This document shows positions 15,180 through 23,562 of a DNA stretch of 41,785 bases, piece after piece. Position 1 is the stretch's first letter; the number at the start of each line of letters is the position of its first letter. Both the position numbers and the translations under genes were made by a program. This stretch comes from JBBQER01 sp052148155 (GTDB lineage Bacteria; Actinomycetota; Acidimicrobiia; IMCC26256; PALSA-610), in assembly GCA_052148155.1 (NCBI GenBank), contig JBKQIY010000143.1:1-41785 (forward strand). Reading direction: 5' to 3'. The notes under the pieces were generated by a model. It was given only the letters and a program-made list of their open reading frames with translations. It did not search any database and was not told the origin of the DNA.

Positions 15180-16022
15180 GTGCGTATTCTCGTCACGAAC
15201 GACGACGGCATCGACGCGCAAGGCCTACATGTCCTAGCCCGCCATGTGGTCGCGGCCGGCCACGATGTCGTCGTGGTGGCCCCCAGCGCAGATGCGAGCG
15301 GCAGCGGCGCCGCGATCGGTCTGTTCCACGCCGACTCCCATATCGACGTGCGGCGCGTGCAGATCCGCGGTTGCGACGCGCCGGCGTGGGCGCTGGTCGG
15401 ACCGCCCGGATTGTGTGCACTCGCCGGACGGCTCGGCGCGTTCGGACCGCCGCCCGAACTTGTGCTGTCCGGCATCAACGCCGGCCTCAACACCGGTCGT
15501 GCGATCCTGCACTCCGGAACGGTCGGCGCTGCGCTCACCGCCCAGAACTTCGGCGCGAAGGGCCTCGCGGTCAGCGTCGCGGCCGGCGAACCGTGGCGTT
15601 GGGAAACCGCCGCGACGATCGCGCTCGAAGTGCTCGACGTGCTCGCCGACGCACCACCCCGATCGGTCCTCAACTTGAACGTGCCCGCACTCGAACGGGA
15701 ACAGGTCAAGGGACTGCGGTGGGCGCGCCTGGCCGCGTTCGGTGCGGTCCGCGCCGCGATCGCCGCCACGGAATCAGACGGATGTCTGCAAGTTGAGCTC
15801 CGGGTCACTGAACAGACCCTGGCACCCGACACCGACACTGCCCTGTGCGAGGCTGGCTACGCGACCCTCACGACGATCGTCGGGATCGCCGAGTCCTGGC
15901 CGGCCGAGCTGCCGGTCGCCGACGTGACCCAACGACCGGTTCCAGGCGCCGCGTTCGACCCGGCACAGACGGTGCCGGACGCCTCCGATCGCCACACGTT
16001 GCACAGCCGCGAACACGGCTGA
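15180..16022 (+). CDS. surE: SurE-like 5'/3'-nucleotidase
   Basis: 280 residues, close to the usual 250-270 of SurE. The N-terminus has the acidic metal motif TNDDG (Asp8, Asp9), followed by a Ser/Gly loop (about 36-44) and the family signature LSGINAGLN (Asn100), then HSGTVGAA. SurE enzymes are metal-dependent phosphatases acting on nucleoside monophosphates and short polyphosphates in the cytoplasm. The loop normally reading SGASNS is changed to SGSGAA here, so activity may differ. The GTG at 15180 has no ribosome site, but a TACGTT box (15168-15173) lies 6 nt upstream, which suits a leaderless transcript. The gene converges on 16037-16849. Confidence 0.88.
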   Translation: MRILVTNDDGIDAQGLHVLARHVVAAGHDVVVVAPSADASGSGAAIGLFHADSHIDVRRVQIRGCDAPAWALVGPPGLCALAGRLGAFGPPPELVLSGINAGLNTGRAILHSGTVGAALTAQNFGAKGLAVSVAAGEPWRWETAATIALEVLDVLADAPPRSVLNLNVPALEREQVKGLRWARLAAFGAVRAAIAATESDGCLQVELRVTEQTLAPDTDTALCEAGYATLTTIVGIAESWPAELPVADVTQRPVPGAAFDPAQTVPDASDRHTLHSREHG

Positions 16023-16036
16023 GCCGAGCCGGCGAC

Positions 16037-16849
16037 TCAGCGTGGGAGAAAATCGATCAGGAGCTCATTGACCCGGTCGGGCGCTTCCCACTGCAGCCAG
16101 TGCCCGGGACCTTCCACACGCTCGTAGCGCCAGCGGTTCGCGCAGAACGCGGCGGAAGCCGTCATCTGGTCCTCGAGGAGCGCGAAGTCGCCGGAGCTCC
16201 AGATCCCCATCGTCGGCGACTGGACCGGCGGCAACTCGAGCGGCGGGCCCACCAGCGCGTCGGGTGTCACGTTCGCGCGGTAATAGTTGAGGCCCGGGGT
16301 CAACGATCCGTTGCCGACGTACTCCGCGAACGTCGCTTCGAAATCGGGGTGGTGCGAGAACTCCCGGAAGTTCGCGCCGTCGTTCATCGTGAGCCACTGC
16401 TCGGCTTGCGGGGCGAACTGGAACAACAACATGTACCAGGACTTTTCGCGCTGCGTCATCGTCATGTTCGCGAATGCGCTCGGATGCCCGACCGACAGTG
16501 CGACGAGATGGTCAACCCGTTGCGGTGCGAGCGCAGCCGTGGCCCACACCACTGCGCTCCCCCAGTCGTGGCCGACGAAATGGGCGTGTTCGATACCGAG
16601 ACGATCGAGGATCGCGGTCGTATCGATCGCGAGGAACGGAATCGAGTAGGCCTCGACCTCGGCCGGTTTGTCGCTCGCGCCGTAGCCGCGCTGGTCGTAG
16701 GTGATCACCTGGAATCCGCGCTCGACGAGGGCCGGCACCTGCTTGGACCACAGGCGCTTCGTGTCGGGCCATCCGTGCACGAGCAACACGGGCGCTCCGG
16801 CCCCTTCGACCGTCACGTCGAGCGCGACACCGCTGGAATCGACCTTCAC
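16037..16849 (-). CDS. Epoxide hydrolase-like alpha/beta hydrolase
   Basis: 270 residues. The oxyanion-hole motif HGWPDT (25-30), the loop DQRGYGASDKP (52-62) and the nucleophile elbow GHDWG (93-97, Asp95) identify the epoxide hydrolase/haloalkane dehalogenase branch, where Asp replaces Ser as nucleophile. The catalytic His is His250 in GPGHWLQWEAPD. Such enzymes hydrolyse epoxides to diols or remove halide from haloalkanes, and the sequence does not decide between them. GTG 16849 has a GGGAG ribosome site. The gene is divergent from the amidohydrolase at 16960, with 110 nt between. The substrate may be linked to the halohydrin dehalogenase-like gene at 34999, but they are far apart. Confidence 0.87.
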   Translation of the reverse strand: MKVDSSGVALDVTVEGAGAPVLLVHGWPDTKRLWSKQVPALVERGFQVITYDQRGYGASDKPAEVEAYSIPFLAIDTTAILDRLGIEHAHFVGHDWGSAVVWATAALAPQRVDHLVALSVGHPSAFANMTMTQREKSWYMLLFQFAPQAEQWLTMNDGANFREFSHHPDFEATFAEYVGNGSLTPGLNYYRANVTPDALVGPPLELPPVQSPTMGIWSSGDFALLEDQMTASAAFCANRWRYERVEGPGHWLQWEAPDRVNELLIDFLPR

Positions 16850-16959
16850 AACGTCTCCCGTCGTCCGAGCCGGCTGGACCGACCGAACCGTACTGCGCGT
16901 GTTGACGATCGTGACCGGGCGGACGATGCTCGACGTCACCAGGCGAAAGGAACGTGGAG

Positions 16960-18114
16960 ATGGTGTACGCGCAAGGCCGGACCTTCTACGACGCGGACAG
17001 TCACCTGATGGAGCTGTCCGACTGGCTCGCGCCCTATGCGGATCCCGACGTCCGCGCCCGTATCCGGCCACTCGCGTTGGGCGGCGCAGGCGCACTGGCG
17101 GCACAGGCCGTGCACGCGGCCGAAACGCGACGCGCGGACCCGGCGGTCGCAGCCGAGCTCGAACTCAACGTCATGGGCCCCAAAGGTTGGGGGGCGCTCG
17201 GAGCCTTCGATCCCGCCGAGCGCAGCCGAGCGCTCGACTTACTCGGCTTCGATGCCCAACTGGTGTTCAGTACGTTCGCCCCGACCCAGTTCGCGTCCGA
17301 CGACCTCGAAATTCTTTACGGCGGCACCCGTGCTCACAACCGGGCCATCGTCGAGTTCTGCTCCGAAGATCGGCGGCTCATTCCGGTCGGGTTCGTTCCG
17401 CTGACCGATCCGACGTGTGCGTTGACGGCAACCCGAGAGGCGATCGCGATGGGCTGCGGCGCGATCCTCGTTCCGTCCGTCCCGCCCCGCGAGCAGTCGC
17501 CGACCCATCCCGACTATTGGCCGGTGTGGGCGCATCTGCAAGAAACGGGCGTGCCGTTCATGTTGCATGTCGGCGGCGGTGGTCGTCCGTTACGGCGCGC
17601 GTTCCACGCGAACGGCAAACCGCCGGTGACCGACTTCCTCGGCGGCGGCGAGAACATTCGATCGAAAGATTTCCTGGTGCTGCATCATCCACCGGAGACG
17701 TTCCTGGCGTGCATGGTGCTCGACGGCATCTTCGAACGGTTCCCCGGCCTCCGGGGCGGCTGCATCGAACAGGGCGCGCTGTGGGTCGTGCCGCTGCTCG
17801 AACGTCTCGACATCGCCCAGCAGACATTCCAAAGAACCGAACCGGCGCTGAAGTTGCCGTTGCGGCCCAGCGAATATTTGCGTCGCCAGGTGAAGTTCAC
17901 GCCGTTTCCGACCGAGCCCGTCGGGTGGATGATCGAACAGGCAGGCGCGGAGCTGTTCCTGTTTTCCTCGGACTACCCGCACCCCGAAGGTGGTCACGAC
18001 CCGCTCGGACGGTTCGAGGCGTCGCTGGCGAACATCGACGAGGACGCACGCGAGCGGTTCTACTCCCGCAACTTCGCCGACATGATGGGACCCGTCCTCG
18101 CGGCGCGTGTGTAA
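16960..18114 (+). CDS. Amidohydrolase 2 family protein
   Basis: 384 residues of the amidohydrolase-2 (ACMSD/LigW-like) family. The first strand ends in DADSHLME, where His is a metal ligand. FMLHVGGGG carries the second metal-site His, LHHPPETF the third, and FSSDYPHPEG the catalytic Asp. Family members are metal-dependent decarboxylases or hydrolases of aromatic and ring-cleavage products. ATG 16960 has AAAGG nine nt upstream; GTG 16954 is an alternative. TTGACG (16902-16907) and GATGCT (16925-16930), 17 nt apart, may be its promoter. The stop is one nt from the stop of the convergent TauD-like gene. Confidence 0.88.
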   Translation: MVYAQGRTFYDADSHLMELSDWLAPYADPDVRARIRPLALGGAGALAAQAVHAAETRRADPAVAAELELNVMGPKGWGALGAFDPAERSRALDLLGFDAQLVFSTFAPTQFASDDLEILYGGTRAHNRAIVEFCSEDRRLIPVGFVPLTDPTCALTATREAIAMGCGAILVPSVPPREQSPTHPDYWPVWAHLQETGVPFMLHVGGGGRPLRRAFHANGKPPVTDFLGGGENIRSKDFLVLHHPPETFLACMVLDGIFERFPGLRGGCIEQGALWVVPLLERLDIAQQTFQRTEPALKLPLRPSEYLRRQVKFTPFPTEPVGWMIEQAGAELFLFSSDYPHPEGGHDPLGRFEASLANIDEDARERFYSRNFADMMGPVLAARV

Positions 18115-18115
18115 C

Positions 18116-19147
18116 TCAGACGTTGAGCTCGCTTTTCGTTCGTCCCTGACTTGCCCAGTAGCCGTCGGTGCGGCCAAGCCGGAATCGTTCCGGCTTTTCG
18201 CCGTCGGCGAGGACGTCGGTCTCCAACCACAGGCGTTTCAGGTGACGGACCTTGCCGGCCGCGCGGTCGTCTTCGTACGCCTCACGGGCGTGCAAGACGT
18301 GATAGTTGTTGACGAACTGCATATCGCCGGGCTGCATCGTCATCGACACGTGGTATCGAGGGTCGGCGCACATCGCGTCGACGAGATCCATCGCCTCCCG
18401 GGCCGCGTCCGACGGGCGGGGCGCGTCTTCGTGACGACGGGTCGACTCGATGTAGGGACGTATGTAACGCACGAACAGCCGGTCGCCGAGGCGATTGAAG
18501 ATCGGCATCGTGTACCACGATTTCGTGCCGGGTGCCTGCTCGCCTCGTAGGTCGTAGGGGAACGGCGCGTACAACTCGGCCGCGAGTTCGGGGGCGGTGC
18601 GGACCAGCTCGTTGTGGATCGTCACGACGTTGGCGACGACGCTGGCGCCGCCGTGCGCGCCGGCGTCGAGACAGAACAGGCCGACCAGGTCGGAGCCGTC
18701 GGAGTGGAACGGGAAGGCGATGCCTCCGATCTCGTTGCCCCGCGAGGTCGGGTCGGCCGCCGAGCGGCCTTGATCGGTGACGTCGCCGAGAAGATGTCCT
18801 TTGGCGTTCTGCGGCCAGGGATTGCCGAGATGCATCCCGACGCCCCAGTAGATCGACGATGCCCGCGTTTTGCCGTAACGGTCGACGGGGACACCTCGGA
18901 TGAGCACGACGCCGCGTCCGTCGATGAGCTCGCGGGTGACGTCAGCGAGCTGCGGGCCGAGCGTCGGCAGCGGGAACGCGTCGCGTGTGATGTCGAGCAC
19001 GTCGTCGCATGTTGCTTCGGCGTGCCCGAGCGCGACGTCGAGCTCGTCGAGATCGGCGTCGGTCAGCTGCAAGATGTACGAGTCGCCGATCTGGTCGGCG
19101 CGCCATTCGCAGCCCGTTTCGAGCGGCGTGAGTTCTGAGGCGTTCAT
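18116..19147 (-). CDS. TauD/TfdA-like Fe(II)/2-oxoglutarate dioxygenase
   Basis: 343 residues. The iron-binding facial triad is visible: FPFHSDG gives His148 and Asp150, and NNYHVLHAR gives the distal His286. Arg305 in HLKRLW is the likely 2-oxoglutarate anchor. Enzymes of this clan hydroxylate or cleave small substrates such as taurine, carnitine precursors or herbicide acids, with 2-oxoglutarate and O2. The start ATG (19147) overlaps the stop of the D-aminoacylase-like gene in ATGA, so both are in one operon with the LLM oxidoreductase upstream. The pairing of an N-acyl amino-acid-type hydrolase with a dioxygenase suggests degradation of an amide or amino acid derivative (inference). Confidence 0.88.
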   Translation of the reverse strand: MNASELTPLETGCEWRADQIGDSYILQLTDADLDELDVALGHAEATCDDVLDITRDAFPLPTLGPQLADVTRELIDGRGVVLIRGVPVDRYGKTRASSIYWGVGMHLGNPWPQNAKGHLLGDVTDQGRSAADPTSRGNEIGGIAFPFHSDGSDLVGLFCLDAGAHGGASVVANVVTIHNELVRTAPELAAELYAPFPYDLRGEQAPGTKSWYTMPIFNRLGDRLFVRYIRPYIESTRRHEDAPRPSDAAREAMDLVDAMCADPRYHVSMTMQPGDMQFVNNYHVLHAREAYEDDRAAGKVRHLKRLWLETDVLADGEKPERFRLGRTDGYWASQGRTKSELNV

Positions 19148-20886
19148 CGCGTGGCTCCATTCGATCTGGGATTGGTCGGTGCCGGTTGCGGGCCGCGAAC
19201 CAGGCGGCCCGGAAGCGGACCCGTCGTTTCGCCGTGCTCGTAGGTGATTTCGCCGGCGACGAGCGTCGCGACGTAGCCGTGCGCTCGTTGCACGAGGCGC
19301 TTGCCGCCGGCGGGAAGATCGTGGTGCATTTCCGGCCGCCGGGCCTCGAGATGCTCGAAGTCGATCACGTTCACGTCGGCTCGGTAGCCGGGCGCGAGCA
19401 CGCCCCGATCGAGGAGACCGACGGAGCGTGCGGTCGCGCTGGTCTGGCGGGCCACCGCGAACGGAAGGTCGAGCCGACCGCGGTCGCGGTCGCGGACCCA
19501 CATCGTCAGCAGGGTCGTCGGAAAGCTCGCGTCGCAAATGGTGCCGAGGTGGGCGCCGCCGTCGGCTAATCCGATGACGGTATTGGGATGCGCGAGCATC
19601 TCGCCGACCGCGTCGAGGTTGCCGTCGGCATAGTTGAGGAACGGCAGGTACAAGAACGCGTGTCCGCCGTCACCCAACATGATGTCGTACGCGACGTCGA
19701 GTGGGTCGCGTCCGTCCCGCCGGGCGCGAGACGCCAGACTCGACGTTGCGTCCGGCTCGTAGTCGGGAGGATCGCCGAGCTCGAACATGCGGTGGAACGC
19801 GTCGATGACCCGGCTGGCTGGCGTGGCGTCGCGTTGGGGCGCGTCGACGGCCAGGGTTCGTGCCTTGAAATGCGGGTCGGCCATGATCCGGACCCGGTCG
19901 GCGAGCGGCAGGTCGCTGATCTCTCGGTAGACGCGATTCGTGAGGAGCGGGTGAAGTGTGCACTGCAAGCCCAGCATGATGCCGACCGGCCGCGGCGCCA
20001 CCTGGCCGGTCATCGGCACTCCGTCGGCATTGGCGGCGGCGAGCAGTTCGAGCTGGCGGCGGTAGGTGTCGCCGCGCACTTGCACGAGCGAGAACGACAA
20101 CGGTCTTTTCGACTCCTCGGCCATGCGCCGGAAGATCGAGAATTCGGCGTCGACGTCGGTGAAGTCGGAGACGCCTTGTAGCACGCCTTTGCCGGTCTGA
20201 CCGATCGCCCGCGCGATGCCGACCAGCTCGTCGGCCTCGGCGGTCAGCGTCGGCGTGTAGTCACCCGTACTGGTGCGATGATTGAGCGTGCGCGATGTCG
20301 TGAAGCCGAGCGCGCCGACCTCGATGCCCTCACGCGCGATGCGCGCCATCGCCTCGATGTCGTCGGTGGTCGCGACGTCGCGGCGGGCGCCCCGTTCGCC
20401 CATCACGTGTAACCGCAACGCGCCGTGAGGCACTTGCACTGCGACGTCGACATCGAACGGCCGGCCGTCGAGCGAATCCATGAACTGGGGGAAGGATTCC
20501 CAGTTCCATGAGAGTCCTTCGTGCAGGACGACACCGGGGATGTCCTCGACGCCTTCCATCAGCTCGATGAGCCGGTCGTGATCGAACGGGTGCACGGGCG
20601 CGAACCCGACGCCGCAGTTGCCGACCACGACGGTGGTGACGCCGTGCCAAGACGAAGGGATCATGCGTTCGCCCCACGACGCCTGGCCGTCATAGTGGGC
20701 GTGGATGTCGACGAAGCCCGGCGTCACGAGCAGACCGTCGGCGTCGATCGTGCGTTCGGCGCCGCCGCTGATCTTGCCGACCTCGGTGATGACACCGTCG
20801 TCGATCGCGACGTCAGCGGTACGGGGCGGCGTACCGGTGCCGTCGACGACGGTGCCGGCGCGAATAATCGTTTCATGCGTGTTCAT
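19144..20886 (-). CDS. N-acyl-D-amino-acid deacylase-like amidohydrolase
   Basis: 580 residues of the amidohydrolase-3/D-aminoacylase type. The N-terminal beta-sandwich strand GTVVDGTGTPPRTADVAI is followed by PGFVDIHAHYDGQ with metal ligands His62 and His64. IGLADGGAHLG near the C-terminus carries the catalytic Asp. GVLAPGYRADVNVIDFE closes the second half of the sandwich, as in the family. Known members hydrolyse N-acyl-D-amino acids or related cyclic amides, and the exact substrate is unknown. It is longer than typical D-aminoacylases (about 480-500), with extra sequence in the middle of the barrel. ATG 20886 is preceded by AAAGG at a rather long spacing. It is the middle gene of a three-gene operon. 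Confidence 0.87.
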   Translation of the reverse strand: MNTHETIIRAGTVVDGTGTPPRTADVAIDDGVITEVGKISGGAERTIDADGLLVTPGFVDIHAHYDGQASWGERMIPSSWHGVTTVVVGNCGVGFAPVHPFDHDRLIELMEGVEDIPGVVLHEGLSWNWESFPQFMDSLDGRPFDVDVAVQVPHGALRLHVMGERGARRDVATTDDIEAMARIAREGIEVGALGFTTSRTLNHRTSTGDYTPTLTAEADELVGIARAIGQTGKGVLQGVSDFTDVDAEFSIFRRMAEESKRPLSFSLVQVRGDTYRRQLELLAAANADGVPMTGQVAPRPVGIMLGLQCTLHPLLTNRVYREISDLPLADRVRIMADPHFKARTLAVDAPQRDATPASRVIDAFHRMFELGDPPDYEPDATSSLASRARRDGRDPLDVAYDIMLGDGGHAFLYLPFLNYADGNLDAVGEMLAHPNTVIGLADGGAHLGTICDASFPTTLLTMWVRDRDRGRLDLPFAVARQTSATARSVGLLDRGVLAPGYRADVNVIDFEHLEARRPEMHHDLPAGGKRLVQRAHGYVATLVAGEITYEHGETTGPLPGRLVRGPQPAPTNPRSNGATR

Positions 20887-20963
20887 GCGGCTACGACCTT
20901 TGGCTGTCGATCAGACGATTTCGGTTGACCCGGTCCAGACCTTCGCCCACCTAAGCGCCGGGT

Positions 20964-21989
20964 TCAAGCGGTGCTCCCGGTTCGCAGTGCCGGGAGGAGC
21001 TCTTGGGCGACCAGCTCGGCGGCGATGCGGGCGTGCTCACGGTCGGATCGGAAACCCGCACCGGTGATGACGAAGCGGTCGAGTCCGAGTTCGCCCAGGG
21101 CGCGCAGACGCTGGGCGCACACGTCGGGCGGGCCGACGATCGCAAAGCGGTCAACGAACCAGGGTTCGAGCGCGCCGGTGTGGGGCGCCGCGTTGCTCAA
21201 GTGCTGGTTGCTGTCGTAGCGGCGGCCGACCTCGGCCACGACCTGACGGTCGGGGCCGGTCAAGCCCGCGCCGGTCGACCCAGGCATCGACGAGAAATGC
21301 GCGAACGCCGCGACCGATCCGCCGATCAGCGCGCGGGCGACGTCGAGGTCGGGATGACAGCCGACATTCACGTACGCACCGAACGAGATCTCGGACGGGT
21401 CACGCCCTACGTCGGCTGCGGCCTTGCGGGCCAGGTCCATCGCCCAGGCGACGCGATCGGGATCCGCTCCCACCGCGAGCGTGACCCGCTCGGCGATACG
21501 TGCCGCAAACTCGATCATGCGCGGCCCCGACACCGCGATGTCGAGCGGAACCTTGGGCTGGCGGCACCGGTCGAGCCACTGCAGCCGGCTGGGACGACCG
21601 TCGCAGTCGATCGTGTCATTGGCGAGGTAGTGCTGCACGTCGGTGACCGACGCGACGAACGCGTCGACGGGCATGGGCTTGCGGCCGAGGTGGAACAGCG
21701 CGGTGTCACCGCGACCGATACCGAGCACGAAACGGCCGCCTGAGGTCTCTTGCACCGTGGCCGCCACATTGGCGAGGGCGGCCGGATGGCGCGTGTACGC
21801 GTTGGTGACCCCGGTCGCGAAATGCACACGGTCGACGGCGGCCGCCGCGAGCGCGACGGCTACGAACGGATCGCCGACAAGATTCTGAGAGTCGGTGAAG
21901 GTGATGCCATCCCAGCCGAGACGCTCCGCCCGTTCGGCCTGCGCGACGACGGTCCCGATCTCCGGGATCCCCATCGTCCAAAGGTCCAT
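20964..21989 (-). CDS. LLM class F420-dependent oxidoreductase
   Basis: 341 residues of the luciferase-like monooxygenase fold. Visible family features are AERLGWDGITFTDSQNL at the start, TGVTNAYTRHPAALA, the phosphate-binding GGRFVLGIGRGDTALFHLG, and a C-terminal GPPDVCAQRLRALGELGLDRFVI. The last resembles the F420-binding end of LLM enzymes rather than flavin-dependent ones, so F420 is the likely cofactor. ATG 21989 has no ribosome site. A promoter TTGATT (complement of 22021-22026), 17 nt, TATAGT (complement of 21998-22003) lies 8 nt upstream, so the transcript is probably leaderless. The TetR gene is divergent and its operator candidate fills the promoter spacer. First gene of an operon with 19144-20886 and 18116-19147. 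Confidence 0.88.
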   Translation of the reverse strand: MDLWTMGIPEIGTVVAQAERAERLGWDGITFTDSQNLVGDPFVAVALAAAAVDRVHFATGVTNAYTRHPAALANVAATVQETSGGRFVLGIGRGDTALFHLGRKPMPVDAFVASVTDVQHYLANDTIDCDGRPSRLQWLDRCRQPKVPLDIAVSGPRMIEFAARIAERVTLAVGADPDRVAWAMDLARKAAADVGRDPSEISFGAYVNVGCHPDLDVARALIGGSVAAFAHFSSMPGSTGAGLTGPDRQVVAEVGRRYDSNQHLSNAAPHTGALEPWFVDRFAIVGPPDVCAQRLRALGELGLDRFVITGAGFRSDREHARIAAELVAQELLPALRTGSTA

Positions 21990-21997
21990 ACCCCCGC

Positions 21998-22037
21998 ACT
22001 ATAGAATCGAACACTGTTCGAATCAAACACCGTTCGA
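21998..22037 (-). promoter_or_regulatory. Promoter of the LLM operon with tandem TetR operator
   Basis: On the minus strand TTGATT and TATAGT are 17 nt apart. The perfect palindrome TCGAACACTGTTCGA (22007-22021) lies in the spacer, and a near copy TCAAACACCGTTCGA (22023-22037) follows 16 bp on, towards the TetR gene. Occupation by a TetR dimer pair would block both directions. Confidence 0.68.
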
Positions 22038-22050
22038 AATTGGGGAGACC

Positions 22051-22701
22051 GTGGCGTCGACCGCTGCGACGAAAACCAAATGGGGCGACCGCGAACGCCG
22101 CCGCGCCGACATTCTGGGCGCAGCGCGGGACCGGATCACCAACGCCGGCTATCTCGCGTGCAGCATGCGCGACATCGCGGCCGACGCCGGCGTGTCACCC
22201 GCGACGCTGTACTCCTACTTCGCCACGAAAGAAGAGCTGTTTGCCACGCTGTACGCCGAGGCGATACGCGCGCACACCGCAGCCTTGGCGCCCGTCGTCG
22301 GCGCCGATCACAACCTCGACCGGTTGCTCGCCCTCGTGATCGAGGCGTACCTCGGTCTGTATCGAAGCTTCGGCCGTCATTTCACGTTGTGGTCGACCAT
22401 GCGCCACGACGCGAACGCCGAGACTGCACCGTTTCCGAAAGAACTCATCGTGGAACTGCGGGACGCGACGATCGAGAACAACCGACTGTTGATGGACGGC
22501 ATTCGTGCCGCGGCGCGACGCGGCGAACGCCATATCGTCGACGAACGTCTGGTGCCGAGCTTTTTGTGGACCTCGCTCAATGGTCTCGCCGATCACTTCA
22601 CCAGCGAACGCCGTTCGCTCGACCCGTTCCCCGCCTCGCATCTCGTCGAATTCGCGGCTCGGCGTCTGGCGATCGCGATCACCGACCCCGACGCGGCCTA
22701 G
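22051..22701 (+). CDS. TetR family transcriptional regulator
   Basis: 216 residues. The DNA-binding domain is clear (residues about 12-60): RRADILGAARDRITNAGY, then MRDIAADAGVSPATLYSYF as helix-turn-helix, then KEELFATLYAEAI. The C-terminal helical domain is the ligand-binding part and gives no ligand clue. GTG 22051 has GGGGAG three to four nt upstream; the frame is open further upstream but that part overlaps the promoter and operator of the LLM gene. It is divergent from the LLM operon, and the tandem palindromes between them make autoregulation and repression of that operon likely. Confidence 0.9.
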   Translation: MASTAATKTKWGDRERRRADILGAARDRITNAGYLACSMRDIAADAGVSPATLYSYFATKEELFATLYAEAIRAHTAALAPVVGADHNLDRLLALVIEAYLGLYRSFGRHFTLWSTMRHDANAETAPFPKELIVELRDATIENNRLLMDGIRAAARRGERHIVDERLVPSFLWTSLNGLADHFTSERRSLDPFPASHLVEFAARRLAIAITDPDAA

Positions 22702-22705
22702 CCGG

Positions 22706-23476
22706 CTACGCGCTGCGGCGACGCTTGGGCCGACGGGCTCGTGTTTTGGTGTGGATCGTCGGATCGGACGCGTCAACGACGCCCGACTTCAGCCGACCGA
22801 GCGTGAGCGTCCAGGCGATCTCCATGAAGTCGGCCGCTGCGGGCGTGTCGACGAGTTGGTGCACTTCCACGTGGCAGCCGGCCTCGTTCGGCGACAGGCG
22901 CAGATATCCGGTCATCTCCCCACCGGGGATTGGTGTGTTGTCGTCGTCGAAATCCCAACGCAACGCGATCAGATCCGGTGGACGAACGCAGTCGTAGGTC
23001 CCGCGAATCCGAGTGCCGAATTCCATGTCGCACGCGAACCGGCCGTCGTCGATACGGACCGGAACACCGAGCCATCGCGAGTAGACCACCGGATCCGTGA
23101 ACGCGTTGAAGGTCGTCGGTTGATCCGTGTCGACGTCGACGGTCGCGATGACGGCCAGGGCGGTACGGGCGTGGGCGAGGTTGGTTTCGGGAAGGTCGTC
23201 GGCCGGAGTCCACTTCGAAGAGTCGACCCACAGGTTGGCGTGCAATCCGCGCACGACCTCGCGACGGGCGCGGTACCGGCGGAAGTTGCCGTGAGCTTCC
23301 ATGGTCACGAGTCCGGCGTCCCGCAACACCGCGAGGTGCTGAGAGATGGTCGGCGCCGTCACGTGGAATGCGGCCGCAATCTCGCCGGCCGGGAGGTCGC
23401 GATCCCAGATGAGCGCCAGGATCTCCCGCCGGACCGGCGAAGACAGGGCAGACAGGGTCCGCTGCACGTCGGCCAT
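22706..23476 (-). CDS. ArsR-type regulator fused to SRPBCC domain
   Basis: 256 residues with two domains. Residues 1-80 are an ArsR winged helix (SSPVRREILALI, LPAGEIAAAFHVTAPTISQH, LAVLRDAGLVTMEAHGNFRRY) without the metal-binding Cys pair of classical ArsR, so it is not a metal sensor of the usual type. Residues about 100-235 are an SRPBCC/AHSA1 ligand-binding domain (FNAFTDPVVYSRWLGV, GTYDCVRPPDLIALRW). Such fusions probably let the SRPBCC cavity bind an effector. ATG 23476 has a TACCCT box 8 nt upstream (complement of 23485-23490). It is divergent from the DinB/MDMPI-like gene, and a palindrome at 23526-23542 may be its operator. Confidence 0.85.
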   Translation of the reverse strand: MADVQRTLSALSSPVRREILALIWDRDLPAGEIAAAFHVTAPTISQHLAVLRDAGLVTMEAHGNFRRYRARREVVRGLHANLWVDSSKWTPADDLPETNLAHARTALAVIATVDVDTDQPTTFNAFTDPVVYSRWLGVPVRIDDGRFACDMEFGTRIRGTYDCVRPPDLIALRWDFDDDNTPIPGGEMTGYLRLSPNEAGCHVEVHQLVDTPAAADFMEIAWTLTLGRLKSGVVDASDPTIHTKTRARRPKRRRSA

Positions 23477-23525
23477 GGCGACCGAGGGTAGCCCGCCCTG
23501 GCCCGCCGATTCGGTCCTGGACTAA

Positions 23526-23542
23526 TTTGGTTAAAACCGAAA
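23526..23542. promoter_or_regulatory. Candidate ArsR-family operator
   Basis: TTTGGTTAAAACCGAAA is a near-perfect palindrome, GGTT-AA-AACC with extended TTT/AAA arms and one mismatch. It sits between the divergent ArsR-SRPBCC and DinB-like genes, 20 nt upstream of the latter's start. It is markedly AT-rich against the surroundings. Confidence 0.55.
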
Positions 23543-23562
23543 TAGTAGCCAGGAGAACTCTG

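Noticed and set aside
16902..16930. Sigma-28-like promoter before the amidohydrolase
   Set aside because: There is no CTCAAG-type box. TTGACG-N17-GATGCT fits an ordinary housekeeping promoter better.
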